Assembly: GCA_964461045.1 (NCBI GenBank)
Contig: CAYWSJ010000005.1
Span: 1-57,127, forward strand
Source: JAGXLC01 sp964461045
Lineage (GTDB): Bacteria; Bacteroidota; Bacteroidia; Bacteroidales; UBA12077
Direction of reading: 5' to 3'
DNA length: 57,127 nt
Shown here: one piece after another, positions 37,173-45,280 of the stretch
Layout of the letters: every line of letters begins with the position of its first letter
Numbering within the stretch: the first letter of the stretch is position 1
Translations under genes and position numbers: made by a program
The notes under the pieces: model-generated
Told to the model about the DNA's origin: nothing
The model's input: the letters and a program-made list of their open reading frames with translations, nothing else
Database searches by the model: none

Positions 37173-37209
37173 AAAAAAGCCGAAAGCTAAGAGCTTTCGG
37201 CTTTTTTTT
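37173..37209 (+). terminator. Intrinsic terminator after mutAB
   Basis: A 16-bp perfect stem (AAAAAAGCCGAAAGCT with its complement) closes a three-base loop and runs into eight T residues. Confidence 0.95.
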
Positions 37210-37409
37210 ATAAAATTTGTCCCGTTCCATTATAAATCATAATTGTGTTAACTTATTTTAGGATAGCTCAATTATTAAAATAAAAAGTAAGACAAATTAT
37301 TTTCTTTTTTTTTAATCCCATTTCTCTCGAAATTGTCACCGAAAAATTCTAAATTTACGATAGTTTCTCTGAAGCTTATTTAATTATTATCCAAAAGAAA
37401 GCGTTTATC

Positions 37410-38414
37410 ATGAAAAGAATTTTACCTCTGCTTGTTTTAATACTAATTTCCCTTCAGCTTAATGCTCAAAACTTTGAACAACCCAGCATTAAGAAAATGA
37501 AATGGGGTTCTAATCTTAAAATTAATTTGCAATTATCCAATGACAGCAGCTATATATTGGATGTTAATCAATTGCCTCATTCTGACAGCAAATACGGCGA
37601 AACAAGAAATGAATATACTTACTATCAAACCCGTCTTTCTGAAAATTTTGTAGAACAATTAAAAAATATGAAAATAAAGGAGGAATTGAAAACTGATTCG
37701 GGGAGAGTGGTGCCATCAACTGATAAAACTTTATGGAGTGCTTTGCATAATTCTATTGGAGGAGGCTGGGCTCATTTTATGAATTGCCTTCTATATGCAC
37801 TGGAGAAGAATTATTTACAACTAACAGCTCCTCTTATGGAACGACCCGAAACCAACTGGAAACCAAGTCCTGTTACAGAATCATACAGAAGAACAAAAAA
37901 ATGGGATTATTATGCTCCTGTTAACCAGCGTTATGCGCAAAAGGAGTATAAAATCCGTAAAAATCATGGGAGTCTGAACCGCCTGAAAGACTTACCGGAA
38001 GATTTTATACAATTATTTGAGGAAACAGGAAACTGGAAATACAGGCGAATGAAGAAAAAGGATGAAAAAAAGAAACTGGCAAAAATAGATTTGGTTAAAT
38101 TATTATTGGGAGCCAATTATTTGGGAAAGACACAGATTCAGTATATAAAAACAATGGTTTTAAAAGCTGTAAACGATTACTCAAAAGATCAGCTTCCGTC
38201 TATTATTATATTCGATAATTTTAATGCAGCAGTAGCAATGAGCCTCAATGAAAAAGGTTACGAAGTGGATCACATTGTTTTCAGTGATGCAAAAAAAATA
38301 AGCGAGGTAACTAAAAAGGAAAGAAGGAATCAGATTATGGCTATTGTAGACAATATTAACAATGTGAACAAAAAGATATTCCAGAAAAGATTGGAAAATT
38401 ATTACGAAAAATAA
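37410..38414 (+). CDS. Secreted protein of unknown function
   Basis: This 334-residue protein begins with a clean signal peptide (MKRILPLLVLILISLQLNAQ). I recognise no family. What can be seen is a polar N-terminal part (25-95), a central WAHFMNCLLYALEKNYLQ helix, a very basic middle with RRMKKKDEKKK, and a C-terminal alpha/beta part with IIIFDNFNAAVAMSLNEKGY. The KNYLQLTAPLMERPETNWKP stretch does not match a motif I know. The stop lies one base from the stop of the convergent dgkA, with no terminator between them. Confidence 0.7.
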   Translation: MKRILPLLVLILISLQLNAQNFEQPSIKKMKWGSNLKINLQLSNDSSYILDVNQLPHSDSKYGETRNEYTYYQTRLSENFVEQLKNMKIKEELKTDSGRVVPSTDKTLWSALHNSIGGGWAHFMNCLLYALEKNYLQLTAPLMERPETNWKPSPVTESYRRTKKWDYYAPVNQRYAQKEYKIRKNHGSLNRLKDLPEDFIQLFEETGNWKYRRMKKKDEKKKLAKIDLVKLLLGANYLGKTQIQYIKTMVLKAVNDYSKDQLPSIIIFDNFNAAVAMSLNEKGYEVDHIVFSDAKKISEVTKKERRNQIMAIVDNINNVNKKIFQKRLENYYEK

Positions 38415-38415
38415 T

Positions 38416-38775
38416 TTATTTAAGAAGTAACATAATTTTAGGAATAAAAATAACCAGGGCAACAATTACGGAAATAATTGAAGCAAAGAGTACTGCTCCT
38501 GCAGAAATATCTTTAGTTTTCCTGATCTGTTCATCTGATTTGGGTTGAATATAATTGCATATTTTTTCAATGCTTTGATTTATCATTTCAGAGGTAATTA
38601 CGATTCCAATGCAAATGATTATTGCCAGCCATTCAACAGAATTTATGGAGAAAAAGAAACCTGCCGCTATCACAAGCAAAATAGCCGTAAAATGAATATA
38701 ATTATCTTTTTCAGAAAAAATGAATTCTTTGATACCGCTGAATGCAGATTTGAACTTTTTCTTTAAATGTTGCAT
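38416..38775 (-). CDS. dgkA: Diacylglycerol/undecaprenol kinase family protein
   Basis: This 119-residue integral membrane kinase phosphorylates diacylglycerol or undecaprenol, keeping lipid carriers in use for envelope synthesis. It has three membrane helices and the family motifs NYIHFTAILLV in the first helix, ITSEMINQSIEKICN with the catalytic Glu and Asn, and KTKDISAGAVLFASI with the Lys-Asp and Ala-Gly-Ala. Gram-negative members tend to use diacylglycerol and Gram-positive ones undecaprenol; which applies here is open. It lies 20 bp behind lpxH on the same strand, a lipid-envelope pairing. Confidence 0.92.
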   Translation of the reverse strand: MQHLKKKFKSAFSGIKEFIFSEKDNYIHFTAILLVIAAGFFFSINSVEWLAIIICIGIVITSEMINQSIEKICNYIQPKSDEQIRKTKDISAGAVLFASIISVIVALVIFIPKIMLLLK

Positions 38776-38795
38776 GGTTTATCGTGTAAGAATAT

Positions 38796-39542
38796 TTACC
38801 AGTTTTTTAAACTGAATTCATTACCGTCGAATTCGCCATAAGTAAAATTTGTAATCCAGTCGCCAAGGTTAATGTACCTTATGTTCCGGTCAATTTTCAT
38901 ATCAATGGGTTCATGTCTGTGCCCCAAAACGTAATAATCATAATTTTCTTTCTTTGCCAGCTCTTTTACATATTTTACTTGCAATTCTTTCTCTTCTCCC
39001 TGGAATTTTGGCGATTCTTCATTTGCTATGCGGCTGCTGTGCGACCATTTTCGGGCAATAGTAATTCCCAGGTTAGGATGAATTCTTGCAAATAGCCATT
39101 GTGCCAGTTTGTTCCTGAATATTTTTTTTAGGATTTTATAACTTGTATCACCAGGGCCTAATCCATCTCCATGAGCCAGGAAAAACCTTTTTCCTTTTAA
39201 AGTGGCAGATAAAGATTTTTTATGGTAGATCATTCCTGTTTCTTTCTGCAGGTATCCAAAAATCCACATGTCGTGATTCCCGGCAAAGAGATGTACAGGA
39301 ATGCCTTTGTCTGAAAATTCGGCTATTTTACCCAGGAACCTTGTTGAGCCTTTGGGTATAGTGTGTTTGTATTCAAACCAGAAATCAAAAATATCTCCAA
39401 GTAAATATAATTCTTCAACATCTGATTCAATATGATTGAGCCAATCGACAATTTTTTTCTCTCTTTCCAGGCTCTCCTCATAATTTGGGGCTCCAAGGTG
39501 AAAGTCAGATGCAAAATATATTTTTTTATTTCCGGTGTCCAT
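38796..39542 (-). CDS. lpxH: UDP-2,3-diacylglucosamine diphosphatase
   Basis: LpxH cleaves UDP-2,3-diacylglucosamine to lipid X, the fourth step of lipid A synthesis, at the inner membrane. This protein is 248 residues. The metallophosphatase motifs are complete: SDFHLG near residue 12, GDIFDFWFEY, GNHD, AHGDG and the late GHRHEP. The basic segment between them is usual for the family. The thioredoxin-like lipoprotein gene lies 7 bp upstream and dgkA 20 bp downstream, so the three probably form one unit. Confidence 0.94.
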   Translation of the reverse strand: MDTGNKKIYFASDFHLGAPNYEESLEREKKIVDWLNHIESDVEELYLLGDIFDFWFEYKHTIPKGSTRFLGKIAEFSDKGIPVHLFAGNHDMWIFGYLQKETGMIYHKKSLSATLKGKRFFLAHGDGLGPGDTSYKILKKIFRNKLAQWLFARIHPNLGITIARKWSHSSRIANEESPKFQGEEKELQVKYVKELAKKENYDYYVLGHRHEPIDMKIDRNIRYINLGDWITNFTYGEFDGNEFSLKNW

Positions 39543-39549
39543 TTATTAT

Positions 39550-40698
39550 TTAATCAAGTGCAATCGAAAGAGTTCTCTTCAGGTCATTTATCTCAGGTGT
39601 CCTGCTTATAATTTCACGGTTTTTATTAAGCAGAAAATCTGTAGGCAATTCAGTTATATTGTAAACTTTACCATAATATTGATTCCTTCCTTTTCCTCCT
39701 ACGTTTATCCATGGCAGCTCATCAAATTTTACAGCTTTTTTCCAGTTTTCAGAGTCTGTATCTAAATTTACCTGGTAAATTTCAAAGCCTTTTGGGTGAT
39801 ACTGTTTATATACTTTCTTCAATTTAAGGTTTCTTTCAAGACTTCTCTTATTATTAGCCGACCAGAAGCTAATTAATAACATTTTTTCATGAATATCTTT
39901 TAGCGAAATGGTATCGCCTTCAATATTTGGTAATCTGATCATGGGTACAGGAAAATCTGATTGTTCAGCATACTTTTGAAATTTAGTATTTGTCTCAAGA
40001 TTCCTGTATTTTTTCATCAGGTTGTCTTTATTAGCAATAAGCGCTTTTACATGATCCGAATCAGGATACTTTTTCTTTAGTGAATCAGCAACAAGTTTTA
40101 TATACTGCAAATCCATATTTTTAAAGAGTACATAAGTGTCATCATTAATTTTCTGGTAAAGCGCCATTATGCTTGCCATAGAGCCCAGGTTGTCGAGGAT
40201 GAAAGCAATCGAGGAGTCTCTCTGGCTTTCTACAATTGACTGGTATTCAGCATTAATTTTTTCTTGTTTTTTCGGATTTTTGGTTTTTGTATATAAGTTT
40301 TTCAGCGAATCTAATTTATATTTTGTGCTTGCCAGTCTGTTGCTTAATTTTTTAACTTTTTTGCTTCCTTCGGAGCCATTAATTGAATAATTGTTTAAGT
40401 TTTCAGAAGTGAATTTTAGTTCTACTTCTTCACCTGGTTCAACAAGTAAAGTAATGTAACGGCTGTTTGATAGACCCAACTGATAGAATTTTGGATGCTC
40501 GATGGTTTCTTTGAATGAAAATTTGCCCTTTTTATTTGTTCGCGCTGAATCAATTATTTGTGTGTTTCCAAGCAGGATTTCTTTCAGATAAACGGGTTTT
40601 TCTTTTACCCCTTTTATCTGCCCATCTATTTTTATTTTGTTTTGTTGGTTACAACTTGCGATTACCAGGATTAATAATAAAAAATATAGCCTTTTCAT
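39550..40698 (-). CDS. DUF4369/thioredoxin-like lipoprotein lacking the CXXC motif
   Basis: This 382-residue lipoprotein (lipobox VIASC, Cys16) has an N-terminal DUF4369-type beta domain (about 22-120) and a C-terminal TlpA/AhpC-type thioredoxin fold (about 240-382). In the usual place of the WCxxC active site it has FWSANNKRSLERN, with no Cys at all, while the cis-Pro loop (ITELPTDFLLNKN) is kept. It therefore cannot act as a thiol oxidoreductase in the normal way and may serve as a binding or scaffold protein. An exact TATTTTTG -7-like element lies on the minus strand at 40731-40724, 26 bp before the start. Confidence 0.88.
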   Translation of the reverse strand: MKRLYFLLLILVIASCNQQNKIKIDGQIKGVKEKPVYLKEILLGNTQIIDSARTNKKGKFSFKETIEHPKFYQLGLSNSRYITLLVEPGEEVELKFTSENLNNYSINGSEGSKKVKKLSNRLASTKYKLDSLKNLYTKTKNPKKQEKINAEYQSIVESQRDSSIAFILDNLGSMASIMALYQKINDDTYVLFKNMDLQYIKLVADSLKKKYPDSDHVKALIANKDNLMKKYRNLETNTKFQKYAEQSDFPVPMIRLPNIEGDTISLKDIHEKMLLISFWSANNKRSLERNLKLKKVYKQYHPKGFEIYQVNLDTDSENWKKAVKFDELPWINVGGKGRNQYYGKVYNITELPTDFLLNKNREIISRTPEINDLKRTLSIALD

Positions 40699-40834
40699 GG
40701 TCGAGAGTATTTACTTTTTTCCTCAAAAATAATAAAATGAAATTTTCAAAGGAGATTCTTGTTGGCTTTTATTTAAAATAAATAATTGTTAATAAAAAGG
40801 CAACATATTCCTCCTATAAGTTTAATTGATAATT

Positions 40835-42019
40835 TTAATTAGTCTTTCCGGGTGTTTTGATTAATTTTAATTCATTTGTCAATAACCTTGTCAACAGGAT
40901 TAAACTAATTGGAATGATACAAGGACTGAATTGTTGGTTAAAAAAGCTGAAACCTATTAACAGAGTTATAATAGTTAGAATATATAATCCAATCAGGACT
41001 TTGTTTATTTTTTTTAGAGAGAAGGCTTTTCCAATAATTACCAATACAGCAATTGGTGATGCCCATAATAAATCCAGGTTTGCATTCATAGCCTGGTGTT
41101 CTGAGATAAACCAGAGGAAGGAAAGCAAGATTCCCAGCAAACCAGTGACAGAATAAAGAAGATAATCAATGACTGACATTATTTTTTTTGAAAAACGGAA
41201 AATTGACAGGATAAAAATGATTCCGAATATTATCCAGAATACCCAAAGAGGCTCCCATGTATTTGTTAAAACAGGCCTTTGTGTTTTTACAAGTATTTTT
41301 CTGGGGCCTAATATACTCTGGGCCTCGTGCTTGTCTTTTTCTCTGAGTGTATGACTCATGTTGTAGGATAGATAGTCTGGAAGAAACATTTGCTCTTCAA
41401 AATCTGCTGTTTTATCTGCAGGCAATCCAAGTAAAATATTTATCCCCAGCTTAGCCCAGGGTAAATTCTTCAGATAAGGGAAGAGCATTTTTCTGAAAGT
41501 TTCAGGCGAATAAGCAGTTGAATCAAAATATAATGGTTGTTCAATTTGTTTTGCTGTTACATCCCATATTTTCGAGGAACAGTTGTTATAAAAGAAATCA
41601 TAAAGGTAATACCTGTTTTCAGGAAGATAGTTTTTTTGAAGAAATACCAGTAGCTTTTGTTTTTCCTTATCAGTGAGTATAATTTCTTCTTCAACTACTG
41701 ACCGGCCCTCGTTTTTGTACATTCTGAGAAATCTTCTTGTGGACTGTATGGCTAGCTGATAATTTAATTTCCCACTAACGAACTTCCAGTAAAAATGAGG
41801 CGTGTTAAAATCGAAAACACCGTAATTAAAAACAATATCTGTATTCGATATTGTGTCATGTACTCTGATAGCACTATGTCCGAACGTAGCGTATAATTCT
41901 TTCCCTGAAGAACATGTTAACAAGCTTATTTCTGCATTATTGGACAAGGGCTGCGAATGTGCTGTAAATACAGGTAAAAGAAAAAGAATGCAAGCGACAA
42001 AATTTTTAAATAGTTTCAT
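40835..42019 (-). CDS. DUF4105 membrane protein
   Basis: This 394-residue protein has a signal peptide, an N-terminal DUF4105 domain (also called the Lnb N-terminal periplasmic domain), and five C-terminal membrane helices (about 255-385). Visible marks are LLTCSSGKELYATFGHSAIRV with the conserved His-Ser, NYGVFDFNTPHFY, and DFFYNNCSSKIWD with the conserved Cys. The family resembles papain-like amidases, so a periplasmic Cys-His hydrolase is plausible, but no substrate is established. It follows the SpoIIE protein by 45 bp on the same strand, with a weak -7-like TACTTTTG at 42060-42053. Confidence 0.88.
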   Translation of the reverse strand: MKLFKNFVACILFLLPVFTAHSQPLSNNAEISLLTCSSGKELYATFGHSAIRVHDTISNTDIVFNYGVFDFNTPHFYWKFVSGKLNYQLAIQSTRRFLRMYKNEGRSVVEEEIILTDKEKQKLLVFLQKNYLPENRYYLYDFFYNNCSSKIWDVTAKQIEQPLYFDSTAYSPETFRKMLFPYLKNLPWAKLGINILLGLPADKTADFEEQMFLPDYLSYNMSHTLREKDKHEAQSILGPRKILVKTQRPVLTNTWEPLWVFWIIFGIIFILSIFRFSKKIMSVIDYLLYSVTGLLGILLSFLWFISEHQAMNANLDLLWASPIAVLVIIGKAFSLKKINKVLIGLYILTIITLLIGFSFFNQQFSPCIIPISLILLTRLLTNELKLIKTPGKTN

Positions 42020-42064
42020 TGAGCGTTATTTTCTATTTATTCTTATCACTTACAAAAGTAACAT

Positions 42065-45000
42065 TTAAAATCTTTTTCCTATAAATACAACATCATCAAC
42101 TTGATTATAATCCTTTTTCCATTCGTCAAAATTCTTTTCAAGGGCTTCTCTTTGCTGTTTTATCTCTAAATCCTGTATTGAAGCAAGGAAGTTTTTCAGA
42201 GGCCTTGATTTGAATTTTTTACCATCTTCTCCACCAAATTGATCAGCATATCCATCTGAGAAAATGTAGGCCGTATCTCCTTTATTGACATCTATTTTAT
42301 GGTTTGTAAATTTTTTGTTTTCAACCCCTGTGGTTCTTCCAATCGGGAAACGATTAGCCTTATATTCCTCTAGTTCTTTGCCTCTGTATAAATATAGAGA
42401 ATTGTAAGCTCCGGCGTATTCAAGGGTATTTGTATTTTTATCATAACACATTAAGGCTATATCCATTCCATCATTCACCACTGTTTCTCCATGCACATTG
42501 CTCTGATGCAATGCATTTAAAATTTCGTGATTTAATCTGTTTAAAATAAGATCGGGCCTTATAATTCCATATTCTTTTACAATTTTGGTAAGCAGATTAT
42601 GGCCCATAATTGACAAAAACGCACCAGGCACACCATGGCCTGTACAATCAACAGCGGCCATCAGTTCTTTGTTATCTACTGATTCGAACCAGTAAAAATC
42701 ACCACTCACAATATCTTTTGGCCTGAAAATCAAAAACATATTATTGAATGGAATGTCAGGAGGAAGTACTGCTACCTGGATTCTTTGAGCATACCGGATG
42801 CTGTCGAGAATATCATTATTTTTCTTTTCCAGTTCTTCATTTTTTCTTCTGATTTCAACTGTTCTTTCTGCTACTTTTTGTTCAAGAATTTGTTTTTCTT
42901 TTCTTAGGTTTCTTTCTCTTATTTTAATATATACCACTATAACTACAATGCCAATAATAATTACGCTTAATATGAACCACCATGTTTGATAAAATGGAGG
43001 TCTTATCGTAAAATTATAAGTAACAGGCTCGGAGTTCCAGACTCCTGCATAGTTTTTAGCTTTTAGTTTAAATGTGTACGATCCTGGAGATAAACTGGAA
43101 TAATTTACCATGGTTTGTTTAGTTGCGGGTCTCCATTTTTTATCGGCACCATCCAGTTTTATTTTGTATTTTACCAGATCAGGATTTGTTAATGAAATGC
43201 TGTTAAAATTGAAAATAAATGAATTTTCTTTATAATTAAATTTCTTTCCCGATTTGAGAGGGGCTTTTTCCATATTAACCAGCATTGATTCAATATGGGT
43301 TAAAGGTTCAGTTATTTTTTCATTTTCATATTCAGGATTGTATTTTATGGCTCCCTTAACAGTGCCAAACCAAATATTCCCCTGCTTATCTGTATAAGTT
43401 GCATTGTCTTTTGTTTCTATTCCTGTAAATCCATTCTTTTTGGTGTATGTGAATATTTTCTCACCCGGTAATTTTAATTGATTCAAACCTTTATTGGTTC
43501 CGATCAGTAAGTTGTTATTCTGATCTACATTAAGAAGAGTAACGTGATTACTTAGTAGTCCATTGTCTTCTGTAAATTTATGTATGAGCGAGTCAGAATT
43601 GTATTGATATAATCCTTTGGAGCGGGTTCCAATCCAGATTTTCCCTGATTTATCTTCTACTACTGCCGAAGGAGAAATAGCCGCATTGGTTTTGATTTGT
43701 TTGTATTTTTCTCCATCAATAATGGTAATACCTTTATATTCTGAGCCAACCCATACTCTTCCTTTGCTGTCAATATGCAAAGTTGTAATAGAATTGCTGG
43801 CAATTCCATCTTTCTGTGTGATAGCCTTTATTTCATGGTTGTTAATGTTATAGTGATATATTCCACCAATGGTTCCTATCCATAAATTGTTTTCAGAGTC
43901 AACTTCAATCTGAGTGATTACAATTCTTCTTCTTCTGAATTCGTTGTTAATAACAGGATCATAATAATATTCTCCGGATTCAGGAAAATACTGGAGAATC
44001 TGGTTTTCTGTTGATATCCAGATGTTTCCATCCTTGTCTTCTTTAATAAAACGGATTTTATTTCCAACTAATCTTCCTTTTTTGTTCAGGTATTTTACAG
44101 CATTTTTTTTATCAGATTCAGGGTTGTATATAGTTATGCCATTATTTGTACCAAACCAGTACTGGTTTTTATTATCCTGGTAGATTGCGTGTACTTGTGG
44201 ATCAATAATTCCCGGGTCAGGACTAATGTCTTTATTGTAGGTTATAAATTGATCTCCTTTAAATATCAGAAGACCGTGGTCGTTTGTTCCAATTAGTATA
44301 TTTCCTTCAAGATCTTCTTTTATCACTCTTATTTTATTGTCGTCGAGTCCATTTTCGGTATTAAATGTTTTTATATCTCCTTCTGAAAAGCGCGAGATTC
44401 CTCCTCCCCAGGTACCAACCCATACATCTCCACGGCTGTCTTCTGTAATATAGCTTATCCAGTTATTTGCAAGGCCATCGCGTTTCGAGTCATAAATTTT
44501 AAAAGAATCTTTTTCAGGATAATATCTGAAAAGTCCTCCATGAAATGTACCAAACCAAATTTGTCCTCTGCTGTCTTCCATCATAGTAGTAATTTGGAAA
44601 TAGCTGGTGAGTCCTTCTGGATAAAATTTAGTAAAAGCTTCTTCCTTTTCACTGTATTTGTTAATCATGGCATCAGATATGAAAAACAGGGAGCTGTCCA
44701 TGGCAAGGTGACTTCCAAAAATTCTGTCTCCAATTTCTTTCCCTTTAAAGTGGGAGTATTCCATTTGAGTGGTATCTAGCTGGTAAGGATTTTCAAGGCG
44801 AAAGATTCCGTCCCCGTGAGTTGTGATCCAGATGCGGCGATTTTTGCCTTCTATAATGGAAGTAATATCTGTGTTTATTTTTTCACTAACCGGGTGAATT
44901 CTGAAATCCTCCCTGTTGTAGAAAGTAATGGTTCCGGCTTTGTGTCCAAACCAGATATTCTGGTTTTGGTCAATATAAATGGTTCGCACAGCTTTTTCTC

Positions 45001-45268
45001 CAATTCCTTTGTCTGTTGTATAATTCACAAAATTTTTCCCATCAAATCTTGATATGCCACTTTCTGTGCCAAGCCATAAATAGCCCTGTTTATCCTGGGC
45101 AATATCATAAACTTTCGATTGCGATAAACCTTCTTTTACACTATACTGGTCAAAATAATATTCCTGTGCTATAACATTATTTGAAATCAGCAATAAAGCA
45201 AAAAAAAGAGTTACCCAAAGAATAGATTGGGTAACTCTTCTAAATAATTTAGAATCAGAATGTATCAT
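42065..45268 (-). CDS. Two-component-type propeller protein with SpoIIE (PP2C) phosphatase domain
   Basis: This 1067-residue inner-membrane sensor phosphatase has a signal peptide (to about 35), about 14 propeller blades of the Reg_prop kind (repeats such as GYLWLGTESGISRFDG and GNIWFGTVKGAIKYNP; 36-655), a Y_Y_Y domain (about 660-755: SLSPGSYTFKLKAKNYAGVW), one membrane helix (about 762-785), a coiled coil (785-835), and a C-terminal SpoIIE-type phosphatase with VSGDFYWFE, VDCTGHGVPGAFLSIMG, NDGMDIALM and IFSDGYADQFGG. It carries no histidine kinase. Such enzymes remove phosphate from Ser/Thr of anti-sigma antagonists or other proteins. It lies 12 bp behind the TPR-caspase gene. A terminator-like hairpin falls within codons 10-23. 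Confidence 0.95.
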   Translation of the reverse strand: MIHSDSKLFRRVTQSILWVTLFFALLLISNNVIAQEYYFDQYSVKEGLSQSKVYDIAQDKQGYLWLGTESGISRFDGKNFVNYTTDKGIGEKAVRTIYIDQNQNIWFGHKAGTITFYNREDFRIHPVSEKINTDITSIIEGKNRRIWITTHGDGIFRLENPYQLDTTQMEYSHFKGKEIGDRIFGSHLAMDSSLFFISDAMINKYSEKEEAFTKFYPEGLTSYFQITTMMEDSRGQIWFGTFHGGLFRYYPEKDSFKIYDSKRDGLANNWISYITEDSRGDVWVGTWGGGISRFSEGDIKTFNTENGLDDNKIRVIKEDLEGNILIGTNDHGLLIFKGDQFITYNKDISPDPGIIDPQVHAIYQDNKNQYWFGTNNGITIYNPESDKKNAVKYLNKKGRLVGNKIRFIKEDKDGNIWISTENQILQYFPESGEYYYDPVINNEFRRRRIVITQIEVDSENNLWIGTIGGIYHYNINNHEIKAITQKDGIASNSITTLHIDSKGRVWVGSEYKGITIIDGEKYKQIKTNAAISPSAVVEDKSGKIWIGTRSKGLYQYNSDSLIHKFTEDNGLLSNHVTLLNVDQNNNLLIGTNKGLNQLKLPGEKIFTYTKKNGFTGIETKDNATYTDKQGNIWFGTVKGAIKYNPEYENEKITEPLTHIESMLVNMEKAPLKSGKKFNYKENSFIFNFNSISLTNPDLVKYKIKLDGADKKWRPATKQTMVNYSSLSPGSYTFKLKAKNYAGVWNSEPVTYNFTIRPPFYQTWWFILSVIIIGIVVIVVYIKIRERNLRKEKQILEQKVAERTVEIRRKNEELEKKNNDILDSIRYAQRIQVAVLPPDIPFNNMFLIFRPKDIVSGDFYWFESVDNKELMAAVDCTGHGVPGAFLSIMGHNLLTKIVKEYGIIRPDLILNRLNHEILNALHQSNVHGETVVNDGMDIALMCYDKNTNTLEYAGAYNSLYLYRGKELEEYKANRFPIGRTTGVENKKFTNHKIDVNKGDTAYIFSDGYADQFGGEDGKKFKSRPLKNFLASIQDLEIKQQREALEKNFDEWKKDYNQVDDVVFIGKRF
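45200..45239 (-). terminator. Terminator-like hairpin inside the 5' coding region of the SpoIIE gene
   Basis: On the coding strand a 13-bp perfect stem (AAGAGTTACCCAA and TTGGGTAACTCTT) closes an 8-base loop and is followed at once by a run of T residues (eight in all from 45207 to 45200). It starts 30 nt inside the gene, in codons for the signal peptide, and no start codon downstream of it would keep a usable signal peptide. It may end caspase-gene transcripts when the second gene is not translated. Confidence 0.65.
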
Positions 45269-45280
45269 AAATGTATTTTT

